Assembly (NCBI RefSeq): GCF_042650125.1
Contig: NZ_JBHSAP010000018.1
Location: 1-64,000 of the forward strand
DNA length: 64,000 nt
DNA from: Salinithrix halophila
Lineage (GTDB): Bacteria; Bacillota; Bacilli; Thermoactinomycetales; DSM-45169
Direction of reading: 5' to 3'
Below, in pieces: positions 16,176-24,654 of the stretch. Both the position numbers and the translations under genes were made by a program. Position 1 is the stretch's first letter, and the number at the start of each line of letters is the position of its first letter. Below the pieces are notes generated by a model. That model ran no database searches. It had not been told where the DNA came from and saw only the letters and a list, made by a program, of their open reading frames with translations.

Positions 16176-16334
16176 ATGCGAAAATCCTCGATCAAACGGT
16201 TGAAAAATGGGCGAAATGTGATCGTGGCCAGGCAATCCGCTACAGCCGACAACCGACAGGGAGGAAACTCCATCGCCATCAACGCCGTCGAAATGGCCGT
16301 CATTCGAGTCAACAACCGGATTCGCAACCGGTAA
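16176..16334 (+). CDS. Small basic protein, 52 residues
   Basis: ATG preceded by AAAGGGGAG. The sequence starts MRKSSIKRLKNGRNVIV and ends AVIRVNNRIRNR, with a Gly/Asn/Gln-rich middle (DNRQGGNS). It is basic at both ends and has no cysteine or membrane segment. Second gene of a two-gene unit with the 55-residue protein, followed by a perfect terminator. No homologue is recognised. Confidence 0.55.
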   Translation: MRKSSIKRLKNGRNVIVARQSATADNRQGGNSIAINAVEMAVIRVNNRIRNR

Positions 16335-16336
16335 CC

Positions 16337-16370
16337 AAAACGCCCACGGCTTTCATCCCGTGGGCGTTTT
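16337..16370. terminator. Bidirectional terminator
   Basis: AAAACGCCCACGG pairs with CCGTGGGCGTTTT. It serves the two small genes on the plus strand and the propeller gene on the minus strand, which converge here. Confidence 0.9.
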
Positions 16371-16375
16371 GCGGG

Positions 16376-17404
16376 TCACGGATTAACTCCAATTCCATAT
16401 GGATTGATCCCGACTGGAACGGTTGCAATCACTTGATTCGTATTTCCGCTAATTACTGATACAGTACAGTCTGAAAAGTTTGCTACATAAATTTTGTTAT
16501 TGGAAGAATTTACGCCAATATCTTGTGGATTCGTTCCAACTGGAACAGTTGCAATGTTGTTATGGGTAGACCCATTTATAACTGATACAGTGTGGTTATC
16601 GGAATTGGTTACATAAATTCGATTGGTGGAAGGATTTATTCCGATTTTGGTGAAATCAGTTCCAAGGGTAACCGTTGCGATAACTGTATTCGTAGCCCCA
16701 TCCATGACGGATACGGGATTGCCACCAATATGCGGTATATAAATTTTATTGGTGGAAGGATTTACTCCGACCCCGTATGGAAATGAATTTACTCCAAGCC
16801 TATATGAATTCGTCCCGATTGGAACGGTAACAATAACTGAATCTGTAGCCCCATCGATGACGGATACGGTCGTGTAATCAATACCAGGACCAGGATAATT
16901 GGCATTGACTACATAAATTTTATTGGTGGAAGAGTTCACTCCAATCGCATATGGAAAAAGGCCAACCGAAATTCTTCCCATAACTGTATCCGTAGTTCCA
17001 TCCATAACCGATACGGTAGCGTCAGAAAAATTTACTATATAAATCTTATTGGTGGAAGGGTTTACTTTAATCCCATATGGACTCGTTCCAACTGGAACGG
17101 TTGCAATAACTGTATTGGTAGACCCATCGATGACGGATACCGTATTGTCACCCTGATTGGTTACATAAATTTTATTGGTGGAAGGATTTACTCCCACAAA
17201 GAATGGGCCAGCCCCAACTGGAACGGTTGCAATAACTGTATTGGTAGGCCCATCGATGACGGATACCCTATTGTCAGTAAAATGTGTTACGTAAATGAGT
17301 CCGGTCGGCCGCGCTGGTCGGGGTGGGCAGGGTGGCCAAGGGGGGCGGGTTGGCCCCGGCGATTCAGTCGGTCCTGTAGACCCGCCGATGTTTCCTTGTG
17401 ACAT
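16376..17404 (-). CDS. YVTN-type seven-bladed beta-propeller protein
   Basis: 342 residues. After a Gly/Pro-rich head (SPGPTRPPWPPCPPRPARPTG) come seven repeats of about 42 residues, each with a form of KIYVTN...TVSVIDG.TNTVIATVPVG...GVNPSTN. Seven repeats give a closed propeller. There is no signal peptide, so how it is placed (cytoplasm, spore or released) is open. The Pro-rich head resembles those of spore-surface proteins, but that is only resemblance. The ribosome site (AAGGGA) is weak. The DNA is less GC-rich than its neighbours and the repeats are close to identical, a sign of recent expansion. Confidence 0.85.
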   Translation of the reverse strand: MSQGNIGGSTGPTESPGPTRPPWPPCPPRPARPTGLIYVTHFTDNRVSVIDGPTNTVIATVPVGAGPFFVGVNPSTNKIYVTNQGDNTVSVIDGSTNTVIATVPVGTSPYGIKVNPSTNKIYIVNFSDATVSVMDGTTDTVMGRISVGLFPYAIGVNSSTNKIYVVNANYPGPGIDYTTVSVIDGATDSVIVTVPIGTNSYRLGVNSFPYGVGVNPSTNKIYIPHIGGNPVSVMDGATNTVIATVTLGTDFTKIGINPSTNRIYVTNSDNHTVSVINGSTHNNIATVPVGTNPQDIGVNSSNNKIYVANFSDCTVSVISGNTNQVIATVPVGINPYGIGVNP

Positions 17405-17500
17405 CTACCATTTTCCCTTCTGGTCATTGACAGTTTGTGCTACATAACACATCCTATGAAAGAGTAATAGAAACGTACAGGCTTTGCGGAAAGTATTTAT

Positions 17501-17554
17501 AAAAAACGATTGAAACCCGATCGCCTTCATATGATCGGGTTTCAATCGTTTTTT
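17501..17554. terminator. Bidirectional terminator, perfect 22-bp arms
   Basis: AAAAAACGATTGAAACCCGA plus TC pairs with its exact complement, ending in TTTTTT. It lies downstream of the MFS gene and upstream of the propeller gene. Confidence 0.9.
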
Positions 17555-17698
17555 GTTCTTCTGCGGTAATCACTTTGTTTTTCAGCCACCTTGTAGGTGT
17601 GCCGGTGAAACAGTCGGAAACAGGCGGGATGTATTCATGCTTTGTTTCCATTGGTTCAAAGCCACCCGGCCCCGTACCGGGATCCGGTTGTTCCATTG

Positions 17699-19102
17699 TC
17701 AAGCCGGTTCTCTCGCCGGATTCGAAGCTTTTTTGCCGAAGGTGAAAAGGTACATCAACGCACCCGCCACGACAACTAAGCTGATGGTCAGGATGAGGTT
17801 GCCGAACAGATAAGCTCTGGAGTCGGTGATGAAGGGATGAAAGGGAAAAGCGAACAGCCCTTTTTCCAACACTTTGGCGACCAGTGCTGTGACAACCGCC
17901 CCGGAAAGTGTGACCGTCATGTTGAACAGCCCCATACCTACGCCGATTTGATGAGTCGGCAGGATTTGCGTCATGCTCTCGGCCAGCGCCGTCTGAACGA
18001 GGGAAAACCCGATGTACATTAAGACCAGTGCCACACTGATATACCACACCCATAATCCGATGGAGGAAGATTGAAATAGGAGGCTGAGGGCGATCAGGGT
18101 CAACCCCAGATAGACGACGAAATGGCTGCCTCGTTTGACGGTGAGATGGCCGGCCACCCTGCCGAAGATGACCGCGCTCATCGCGCCTGGGAACATCAAA
18201 AGGCCGATGGTTTTGGCATCCAGGGCGTACATGTCATGAAACATGAGCGGAAGGATGAAAACTACGGACATGATGGTTCCGAAAATCAGAAAACCGATGA
18301 GGAGCCCGACGCGGAACAAGGGATTGATGAAGAGAGAAGGATCCACAAAGGGCTCCTCCGCCCGCCGGATCCGGAAGATAAACAGGACCAGAGCGATCGA
18401 AGCAGCGAGCAAATAGACCCATTTCGCTTCCGTCGTAAACAGAATCACCGAAGCCACCACGCTTCCCAACAGCACCGCCCCGACGATATCCAAGGAACCC
18501 GCCTTCCGTTGTTCCGTGGGCAAATACCTCTGGAAGAAAGGGACGGCGAGAAGAACGGGGAGCGAGACGAGAAACAGATAGGACCAGTGGAAGGAGCCGG
18601 CGATGAACCCGCCGAACAGGGGACCGACCCCGATGGCGAAGGAGACTGTAGACGTGATGATGCCAAACATCTTTCCCCGTTCTTCCTGTGTGAAAAAACG
18701 GGCAACCATCACAAAGACCAACGCCGGGATGGCGGACCCACCGATGCCTTGGATCGCCCTGGATAAGATAACGCCCGGATACCACGCTTGCAGAAGGAAG
18801 CCCAGCACCGACCCCAAGCTGTAGAGGACGATTCCAAAGATGATCAGCTTTTTTACGCTATAGATATCGGAGAGCTTTCCGAAGATGACCATACCCAAGC
18901 CGAAGACGATAAAAAAGATGGTAACCACCCAGCTGACCCCGGAAGCATCCAGATGGAACTCCCGGGCGATATCCGGGGTGGATACGTTGAAGACCGATTC
19001 GTTCAGCACGGCGAAAAAGATGACGTAATAGATCCATGGCACACTTCTCTTTATTTCGGCAGCGTTCGCTGGATGTTCGGCGTTTTTCTCTCCGGTTGTC
19101 AT
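17699..19102 (-). CDS. MFS efflux transporter, 14-TM type
   Basis: 467 residues with about 14 hydrophobic segments. MFS motifs are visible: the loop GKLSDIYSVKKLIIFG (motif A) and the antiporter motif region SFAIGVGPLFGGFIAG (motif C). The overall similarity is to the TetL/TetK-like DHA2 proton antiporters. The likely role is drug or cation efflux at the membrane. The start has AAAGGAGG 10 bases upstream. A strong hairpin with a T-rich flank lies 190 bases upstream in the leader and may control expression. No regulator gene is adjacent. Confidence 0.88.
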   Translation of the reverse strand: MTTGEKNAEHPANAAEIKRSVPWIYYVIFFAVLNESVFNVSTPDIAREFHLDASGVSWVVTIFFIVFGLGMVIFGKLSDIYSVKKLIIFGIVLYSLGSVLGFLLQAWYPGVILSRAIQGIGGSAIPALVFVMVARFFTQEERGKMFGIITSTVSFAIGVGPLFGGFIAGSFHWSYLFLVSLPVLLAVPFFQRYLPTEQRKAGSLDIVGAVLLGSVVASVILFTTEAKWVYLLAASIALVLFIFRIRRAEEPFVDPSLFINPLFRVGLLIGFLIFGTIMSVVFILPLMFHDMYALDAKTIGLLMFPGAMSAVIFGRVAGHLTVKRGSHFVVYLGLTLIALSLLFQSSSIGLWVWYISVALVLMYIGFSLVQTALAESMTQILPTHQIGVGMGLFNMTVTLSGAVVTALVAKVLEKGLFAFPFHPFITDSRAYLFGNLILTISLVVVAGALMYLFTFGKKASNPAREPA

Positions 19103-19287
19103 GGAAGTGTCTTCCTCCTTTTGCTCTGTATATCTTCATATTAACCTGCCCCATCGTCAGAATTTCTGTTGGTGAGGTGATTTGGGGAAACGGCTCATCA
19201 ACAGAACGCCGGTGAAAGAAGGGTTCCGTGCAGAGGAAGGCCTCCCAGGATCGGTGTGCTAAACGGCCCAATCAAAATGACACCTTC

Positions 19288-19314
19288 AAAAGGAACCGTC
19301 GCCTGGACGGTTCC
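19288..19314 (-). promoter_or_regulatory. Possible transcription attenuator in the MFS leader
   Basis: On the minus strand, GGAACCGTC pairs with GACGGTTCC and is followed by TTTTG, about 190 bases before the MFS start. An upstream -10-like GATAAAAT at about 19400 and a short open frame starting ATGAATACAAACG before the hairpin give the layout of a leader-peptide attenuator. The rest of 19103-19495 holds no gene. Confidence 0.4.
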
Positions 19315-19495
19315 TTCAATAGGCTGGCCTGACGGGAAGGGAAGCGGTTTATCGAGGTGCCGGTGAATATATCCCTCCCAGGAGGAACAGACGTTTGTAT
19401 TCATTTTATCACAAAATATATGGAGATAGATGATCATTTTTACCAATAGATGACCGAGTTTCAACCGTTTCTAATTCTTATGCGGGTATCCCCGG

Positions 19496-20134
19496 TTATT
19501 GCTTACGAATTAACACCATGTTTGCTTGAATGAATAGATCTTTACCACCCATTTTAAACGGGAATATCCGGCTGAGGGTAAAACGAGGTCCTCTAAATAA
19601 CCGCTCGATTTTTTCTTTGCTTAAGGGTTCATCAGGAAGGTCGCCGGCTAGGTCTTCTATTTCCGGCATCTCTTCCTTCATCCGTGCTAACATCGTTTCA
19701 TCCAACTGGCTAATTCCTCGAAGCAAAAATACCCCACCCGGTTTTAATACCCGTGTCACTTCATTAACGTAAGTCGGCTGATCTTTTTCTGGAATAATAT
19801 GAAGACAGCCACGATCCGTTATAAAATCGATCGTTTCATCCTCGACGGGTAACTGCAAAGCATTCCCTTGACGAAAATCCACTTGAACACCCGCCTCTTT
19901 GGCTCGTTGCTTCGCCAATTTAATGGCCTCTGGAGCTAAGTCAATCCCCAAAACTTGATAACCACACTCCGCCAAGAAAATCGATTCCCATCCTCCTCCG
20001 CAGCCGATGTCCAAGGCTGTATCTCCTGGTTGAGGAAGCCCTTGGTTCATCATGGTGGCAACAAGCTCGGGAGATGGGGATCCAGTATCCCAAAGCATAT
20101 TTCCCTGTTGATAAACTTCATTCCAGTTAAGCAT
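19496..20134 (-). CDS. Class I SAM-dependent methyltransferase
   Basis: 212 residues from the ATG at 20134, which follows GAGGTG at 6 bases. Motif I is ALDIGCGGGWESIFLA, motif II ends YQVLGIDLAPEA, and the later motif is VTRVLKPGGVFLL. The start (NWNEVYQQGNMLWDTGSPSPEL) resembles thiopurine-methyltransferase-like enzymes, which act on small molecules. Substrate unknown. Single gene on the minus strand. Confidence 0.88.
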   Translation of the reverse strand: MLNWNEVYQQGNMLWDTGSPSPELVATMMNQGLPQPGDTALDIGCGGGWESIFLAECGYQVLGIDLAPEAIKLAKQRAKEAGVQVDFRQGNALQLPVEDETIDFITDRGCLHIIPEKDQPTYVNEVTRVLKPGGVFLLRGISQLDETMLARMKEEMPEIEDLAGDLPDEPLSKEKIERLFRGPRFTLSRIFPFKMGGKDLFIQANMVLIRKQ

Positions 20135-20436
20135 GTTCATCACCTCGTATATAGACTTTTAACCCTAGCTTCTGTCTTAAGTATGGCAGGGACCTTCACG
20201 TCCAGGCTCTCGATTGTATTTTTCAATAACAATATACTCGATCCCTCTTCGCTTCCATTATAATACCATGGGCCAAACAAGGGAGAGGAAACACTTGAAA
20301 ATAGAGAAAAGGATATAATAAGCTATAGACAAATAAAATGAATGGAGGCAACCGATCTAGATGAAGATGGCCGTATTTCTTGACAGAGGGTTCCGTGTCA
20401 TTTAACTGAATCCATCCACAAAATGGAGGTTTTTCT

Positions 20437-20502
20437 ATGGGAAAGTCGGCTTCCAGTCCGATTGTTTTCCTGTGCCTTCTTTTGTGGTTCCATCTGTCAT
20501 GA
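20437..20502 (+). CDS. 21-residue hydrophobic peptide (uncertain)
   Basis: ATG preceded by TGGAGG at 6 bases. The peptide is MGKSASSPIVF then LCLLLWFHLS, a short membrane-like stretch. A terminator follows within 30 bases, which would make a complete small unit. No promoter is convincing, though TATAAT occurs at 20314. It may be chance. Confidence 0.3.
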   Translation: MGKSASSPIVFLCLLLWFHLS

Positions 20503-20526
20503 ACAATCACGGTCAATCGGTTGCTT

Positions 20527-20567
20527 TTTAAAAACCGTGAATGGGTTTTGTTCATTTGCGGTTTTTT
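20527..20567 (+). terminator. Intrinsic terminator
   Basis: AAAAACCG...AATG pairs with CATT...CGGTTTTTTT. It lies just before the RNA methyltransferase gene, so it ends some upstream transcript. Confidence 0.6.
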
Positions 20568-20613
20568 TGTGGTTTTCAACCGGTTTTCCGATTGAATGAA
20601 TCGGAGGAAACCC

Positions 20614-21636
20614 ATGATGAATTACAAATATATGGCTACTGTTCTCCCTGGATTGGAAGCGATTTTAATAGATGAAATGAATACCAAATTTCCCGAAGCG
20701 CTATTGAAGTCAACAGCACGGGGGAAAGTCTTTTTCCAGTCTGGACTGCCTTGGGAGTCTCATTTGAACTTAAGGACCGCTGATAATCTTTACCGACTGA
20801 TCGGCAGGTTTTCCGTTGGCCCACAAAAATGTCATCTACAGCGATTGGAAAAACAAATCTCAGCATTCGATCTATCATTCGCAGAATCGATGGGCTGCTT
20901 GGAAGGAGGGTATGTTGTAAATGCCAGCCGGACAGGAAAGCAGACGTACAGTCGATTCGAAGCTGCGGAAGCTGCCATGAGAGGGATTGCGAGACGATAT
21001 CCCAGATGGACCCGAGGAACCGCACCACACCATACGATGGAATTTCGGCTGGACATTCATGGGGAAGAAGCGATATTTTCTCTGCGATTAACCGATTCAA
21101 CTTTTCGATATCGCGGAAAAAATCGTGTCTTTACAAGTGCCGCTCTTCGGCCCACGATTGCTCATGCTCTGGTTTGGTGTTCGTCACCAGAGGTTACGGA
21201 CATTTTTATTGATCCCTGTTGCGGATCGGGTACGATCCTCAACGAACGGTTTGCTTACCCGTACACGGAAATCAGGGGAGGAGACCATTCATCTGAAGCA
21301 GTCCAATACGCCAGAATCAATCTGAAGGAAACCCATCAGGTTGTTCAGAGGTGGGATGCCAGGCATTTGCCATTGGAAAGCGGTTATGCCGACAAATTTG
21401 TATGCAATTTGCCGTTTGGTCGTCAAATCGGGGCCCGAGTCGAATTGGGAGCTCTGTATAGTGAATTGGTTCAAGAAATGACCAGAGTGCTTAAACCGGG
21501 CGGAATAGCTATTCTCCTGACGGAAGACGGATCATTGCTTTTCCGTGCAGCGGATCAATGTTCCATCCATTGTCGTGAGTTGATGAGACTAAGTTTGAAA
21601 GGTCTCCAACCAGCGATCTATCAATTACAGAAATAG
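20614..21636 (+). CDS. THUMP-domain RNA (guanine-N2)-methyltransferase, TrmN/Trm14-like
   Basis: 340 residues from the ATG at 20614, which has GGAGG 6 bases upstream. The N-terminal THUMP-type RNA-binding part (LPGLEAILIDEMNTKF onward) is followed by the catalytic domain: RYRGKNRVFTSAALRPTIAH, motif I DPCCGSGTILNE, and motif IV NLPFG, which is typical of N2-guanine methylation. The family methylates tRNA position 6 (TrmN/Trm14) or related RNA positions. It lies alone, between a terminator upstream and one downstream. Confidence 0.85.
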   Translation: MMNYKYMATVLPGLEAILIDEMNTKFPEALLKSTARGKVFFQSGLPWESHLNLRTADNLYRLIGRFSVGPQKCHLQRLEKQISAFDLSFAESMGCLEGGYVVNASRTGKQTYSRFEAAEAAMRGIARRYPRWTRGTAPHHTMEFRLDIHGEEAIFSLRLTDSTFRYRGKNRVFTSAALRPTIAHALVWCSSPEVTDIFIDPCCGSGTILNERFAYPYTEIRGGDHSSEAVQYARINLKETHQVVQRWDARHLPLESGYADKFVCNLPFGRQIGARVELGALYSELVQEMTRVLKPGGIAILLTEDGSLLFRAADQCSIHCRELMRLSLKGLQPAIYQLQK

Positions 21637-21704
21637 CTTCCCGGGAAAACACCTCGAATGATGAAAAAGGCGATAGGTTTTAACTCCCCTTAATGAAGAA
21701 AATG

Positions 21705-21730
21705 AAACGCCTCCATGTTGGAGGCGTTTT
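21705..21730. terminator. Intrinsic terminator
   Basis: AAACGCCTCC pairs with GGAGGCGTTT, perfect 10-bp arms, between convergent genes. Confidence 0.85.
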
Positions 21731-21743
21731 ATCAAAATGACGG

Positions 21744-22193
21744 TTACTCATCAAAACATCCAGGAAACATGCCAGTCGCAATCGCAAGTCGGTTCCATCC
21801 ATTGATGGTGTTGATGGCCATGATTAAATGGATATACTCTTGTTCGTCAAAGGAGGATCGGACATGTTGGTATACATCGTCAGATACGCCGCTTTCCGAT
21901 ACGAGAGTGAGGGCTTCAGCCAATTCCAGGGCCGCTCTCTCTCGTTCGGTAAAGCACGGAGCTTCCCGCCAGGCTGTCAGGAGATAGATCCGCTGTTTGG
22001 ATTCCCCCTTTTTTAGTAAATCCTGAACATGCATATCGATGCAAAACGAACAGCCATTGATTTGCGATACGCGGATTTTAACCAGCTCATAAAGGTTGGG
22101 GTCAAGTCCGCTCTCTTTCACAAACCTTTCCATTTGCATCATGGTGTTGAGTGCTTGGGGGTTGGCTTTCCGATGATCCATACGAAGGTGCAT
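21744..22193 (-). CDS. Carboxymuconolactone decarboxylase (AhpD-like) family protein
   Basis: 149 residues. The peroxidase-type CxxC with His is clear: INGCSFCIDMHVQDLL. Family members are AhpD-like alkylhydroperoxidases or carboxymuconolactone decarboxylases. The ATG at 22193 (or GTG at 22196) follows AGGAGGG. It lies directly downstream of an ECF41 sigma factor gene, and a promoter of the ECF41 type (TGTCACA-N16-TGTC) lies just in front. In the known ECF41 group this gene type is the usual single target. Confidence 0.9.
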   Translation of the reverse strand: MHLRMDHRKANPQALNTMMQMERFVKESGLDPNLYELVKIRVSQINGCSFCIDMHVQDLLKKGESKQRIYLLTAWREAPCFTERERAALELAEALTLVSESGVSDDVYQHVRSSFDEQEYIHLIMAINTINGWNRLAIATGMFPGCFDE

Positions 22194-22236
22194 CACATAT
22201 ACCCTCCTGTGTTGAAGAATGCCTTACACCAATCAA

Positions 22237-22263
22237 GACAATCTTACGGACGGTTTTGTGACA
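22237..22263 (-). promoter_or_regulatory. ECF41-type promoter
   Basis: On the minus strand TGTCACA (22263-22257), a 16-base spacer, then TGTC (22240-22237). The published ECF41 consensus as I recall it is TGTCACA-N16-CGTC, so this differs at one base. It overlaps the 3' end of the sigma gene and drives the decarboxylase gene. Confidence 0.65.
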
Positions 22264-23122
22264 CCCCTTGCAATTTTTTCAGCTTATCAGGGTTCATCAC
22301 CACATAAATGTGGGCCACCTTTGATGCCCCCGGTTCCCTAGCAAAACAAAAAGCGACCGTGGTTTGTCCCTCTTTGATGAACAGTAAACTTGGTTCTCCA
22401 TTCAAAGAAATCGGCAAAAAGTTTCCTTGAAACGCCCCTTTTTGCGAAACTCCTTCCAAAAAACGGAGAATACGCAGCCGACCCAATATAGGTTTGAGTG
22501 CGGCACGGACTTTGCCACCGCCATCGGAAATAAGGGAAGCATCCTCTACTAACATGCGGATAAACGATTGGAAATTCCCCGTGTTGGCGGCGTCGATAAA
22601 AGCCTCAATCAATGGTGTAGTTTTTTGCTGCGGTGAAATGACGGGGCTCTCCTCGGGAAGCTTTTGCTTGGCACGGCTCATGATTTTTCTGCAATTCGGT
22701 GCCGTTTTATCCAGCATTTCCGCGATGGTCTCATACTCAAATCGAAGCCCTTCTCGTAAGATAAACACGGCTCGTTCCATCGGGGATAACTTCTCCATTA
22801 ATACGAGGAATGCGTAAGAGATCGACTCGTTCTGCTCGGTGATGGCGGCGGGCTCTTGTGGGTCTATAAGCGGTTCCGGAAGCCAGGGCCCTATATACTC
22901 CTCCCGCTTTCGGCGTGCCGAACCTAATACATTTAAACAACGGTTTGTGGTCGTTTTAATCAGATACGCTTTTACATGATGGATCTTATGGACGTCCTGT
23001 TGATGGAGAGTGAGGAAGACGTCCTGGACGATGTCTTCCGCATCCGAAACAGAGCCCAACATGCGATAAGCCAAATGAAACAGGAGTGACTGATAATCTT
23101 CGTACAATTGTTCCAGATGCAT
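22244..23122 (-). CDS. ECF41-family RNA polymerase sigma factor (SigJ-like)
   Basis: 292 residues from the ATG at 23122, which follows GAGGGGG. Region 2 (YEDYQSLLFHLAYRMLGSVSDAEDIVQDVF) and region 4 (MEKLSPMERAVFILREGL) are present. They are followed by a SnoaL-like C-terminal extension carrying the three signature motifs of ECF41: WLPEPL in the linker, DGGGK, and NPDKL near the end. In this group the extension both activates and restrains the sigma factor, and there is no anti-sigma protein. The next gene is the typical target. Confidence 0.92.
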   Translation of the reverse strand: MHLEQLYEDYQSLLFHLAYRMLGSVSDAEDIVQDVFLTLHQQDVHKIHHVKAYLIKTTTNRCLNVLGSARRKREEYIGPWLPEPLIDPQEPAAITEQNESISYAFLVLMEKLSPMERAVFILREGLRFEYETIAEMLDKTAPNCRKIMSRAKQKLPEESPVISPQQKTTPLIEAFIDAANTGNFQSFIRMLVEDASLISDGGGKVRAALKPILGRLRILRFLEGVSQKGAFQGNFLPISLNGEPSLLFIKEGQTTVAFCFAREPGASKVAHIYVVMNPDKLKKLQGVSQNRP

Positions 23123-23239
23123 GAGATCCCCCTCGATCATGATAACCGGTGAAAATCAGTATGGTAGAATAGGCCATGATGAAGCCAAGGGCGGACGGAC
23201 CATCCCCGATAGCTTCTTAGCTAAATCGTAAGGCTATGG

Positions 23240-23375
23240 CGGTTAGGCATTAAAAAAAGTAACCCGCCCCAAGTGGTTAAAGGTGCATGGGTTACTTCTC
23301 GTCCACTGTGGCCGCTCGTCAACGGCTGCTCGGCGGTAGGGGCGCTACCCTGCCGCCGTTGCTATTTTAGAATAC
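23240..23375 (-). ncRNA. Structured small RNA, type I antitoxin-like (orphan)
   Basis: On the minus strand: a stem CGGCGGCAGGGTAGCG/CTACCGCCG, a linker, then the terminator GTAACCC...GGGTTAC followed by TTTTTTT. -10-like sequences lie at the 5' side (TATTCTAAAAT). In many Bacilli a very similar arrangement sits opposite the 3' end of small holin-like toxin genes. Here the plus strand upstream (23160-23250) has no such toxin frame, so the RNA appears to have lost its partner. Confidence 0.4.
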
Positions 23376-23456
23376 CATGGATTTGCTTATGTCATCTCTC
23401 ACTTCAAGACAGAACGATGAAAGCCCCCTGTAAATCATGACAAAAGGAGCCGGGCT

Positions 23457-23987
23457 ATGAATTTTATAATGAGCGAAGCCATTGAAGTTCTGGAGCGTAC
23501 ACCCCAAACATTGGAGCTTTTTTTATCGGGTTTATCGGATGGTTGGTTACAATGCAGGGAAGAGGAAGGAACCTGGAATGTTTCTGAAGTGATCGAGCAC
23601 CTCATTGAGGGAGAGAAAAATAATTGGATGCCTAGGCTGGAACTTATTCTTAAGGAAGGTGAAAGCCAACCATTTCCTCCATTTGATCGATATTCTCACT
23701 TGAGGGGAAAATCGGAGAGGTCAGTGGAGGAAAAGTTACGTGAGTTCAAAATGATTCGAAAGCTCAATATATCTAAGCTTCAATCCCTTATTAACGATAA
23801 ACAGAATCTAGAAAAGACAGGTTCTCACCCTGCGTTTGGGGTCGTGAAGGCCAGAGAGCTGATTTCTACCTGGGTTGTTCATGATTTAACCCACATGGCG
23901 CAAATCGTACGGGTCATGGCCGACAGATACAGGGATGACGTTGGGCCTTGGAAAGAGTACTTAGGGATCTTGAAAAAAGAAAGATGA
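23457..23987 (+). CDS. DinB-family protein
   Basis: 176 residues. Four-helix bundle with the metal-binding His positions of DinB/YfiT-like proteins: VSEVIEHLIEGEKNNW and the later VVHDLTHMAQIVRVM (two His). Members are often thiol-dependent transferases or are of unknown role. The ATG has AAAAGGAG 8 bases upstream. It converges with a GNAT gene three bases away. Confidence 0.88.
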   Translation: MNFIMSEAIEVLERTPQTLELFLSGLSDGWLQCREEEGTWNVSEVIEHLIEGEKNNWMPRLELILKEGESQPFPPFDRYSHLRGKSERSVEEKLREFKMIRKLNISKLQSLINDKQNLEKTGSHPAFGVVKARELISTWVVHDLTHMAQIVRVMADRYRDDVGPWKEYLGILKKER

Positions 23988-23990
23988 CAT

Positions 23991-24431
23991 CTACCTTGGC
24001 GGATAGGCGACCATCTGATATTTAATCCCCTTTTCTCCTGTGATATAGAAGCCCAACTGTTGATAAAAGTGGCGAGCGGGGCTGTGTTTGAGGACGGTCA
24101 GATAAACAGGGAGATTCTCTTCCCCGGCTGTTTGCAACAAATCCCGGATTAGCGCAGAACCGATCCCAGTCCCTTGGCAATGAGGGAGCAGTTCGATGTG
24201 GCGAAGATAATAACCGGATTCCTCTTTATCGACTGCGAAAATACCGATGGGTTCTCCCTCGGCCAAGATGATACAGTCTTGTCCTGGACGGAATTTTCGC
24301 TTCATGTCAGTCCACTCGTCCTCATCGTTCCAGCCGCGTATCTCTTCCACATAGGGGCGCATATTCATTTTGTTCAACTCGAAGACAAACGGAAAATCCC
24401 CAGCCACGGCCTGGCGCAGAGTAATCGTCAT
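23991..24431 (-). CDS. GNAT-family N-acetyltransferase
   Basis: 146 residues. The acetyl-CoA loop is LLPHCQGTGIGSALI (Q-x-x-G-x-G), with RHFYQQLGFY near the end. ATG preceded by AGGAGG. Substrate unknown. Single gene. Confidence 0.88.
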   Translation of the reverse strand: MTITLRQAVAGDFPFVFELNKMNMRPYVEEIRGWNDEDEWTDMKRKFRPGQDCIILAEGEPIGIFAVDKEESGYYLRHIELLPHCQGTGIGSALIRDLLQTAGEENLPVYLTVLKHSPARHFYQQLGFYITGEKGIKYQMVAYPPR

Positions 24432-24654
24432 CGATTCACCTCCTGGTAGTGTTGGTTAAGTGTCGGAGACAATGCTCCATGGTCGTTGTATCCTATTATA
24501 CATAATTACGGGAATATTCCATCATGCAGGTCCTCATCCGGCAATCTTGTAATAGCTTTGTTCTGAGAAATTTCTCTCCCTCGGAATATCATCTTTGTAC
24601 CAAATCAACATCTCTCAGTAGTTTTTCCTCCTCCTGACATATATAAGCCGATTA

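Noticed and set aside
17454..17696. 80-codon frame after the MFS gene on the minus strand (starts MEQPDPGTGPGGFE)
   Set aside because: It runs through the perfect bidirectional terminator and has no good ribosome site; the protein end is encoded by the terminator stem.
18122..18766. Long frame on the plus strand inside the MFS gene
   Set aside because: It is a shadow of the MFS coding frame: rich in Asp, Glu, His and Arg, without a ribosome site.
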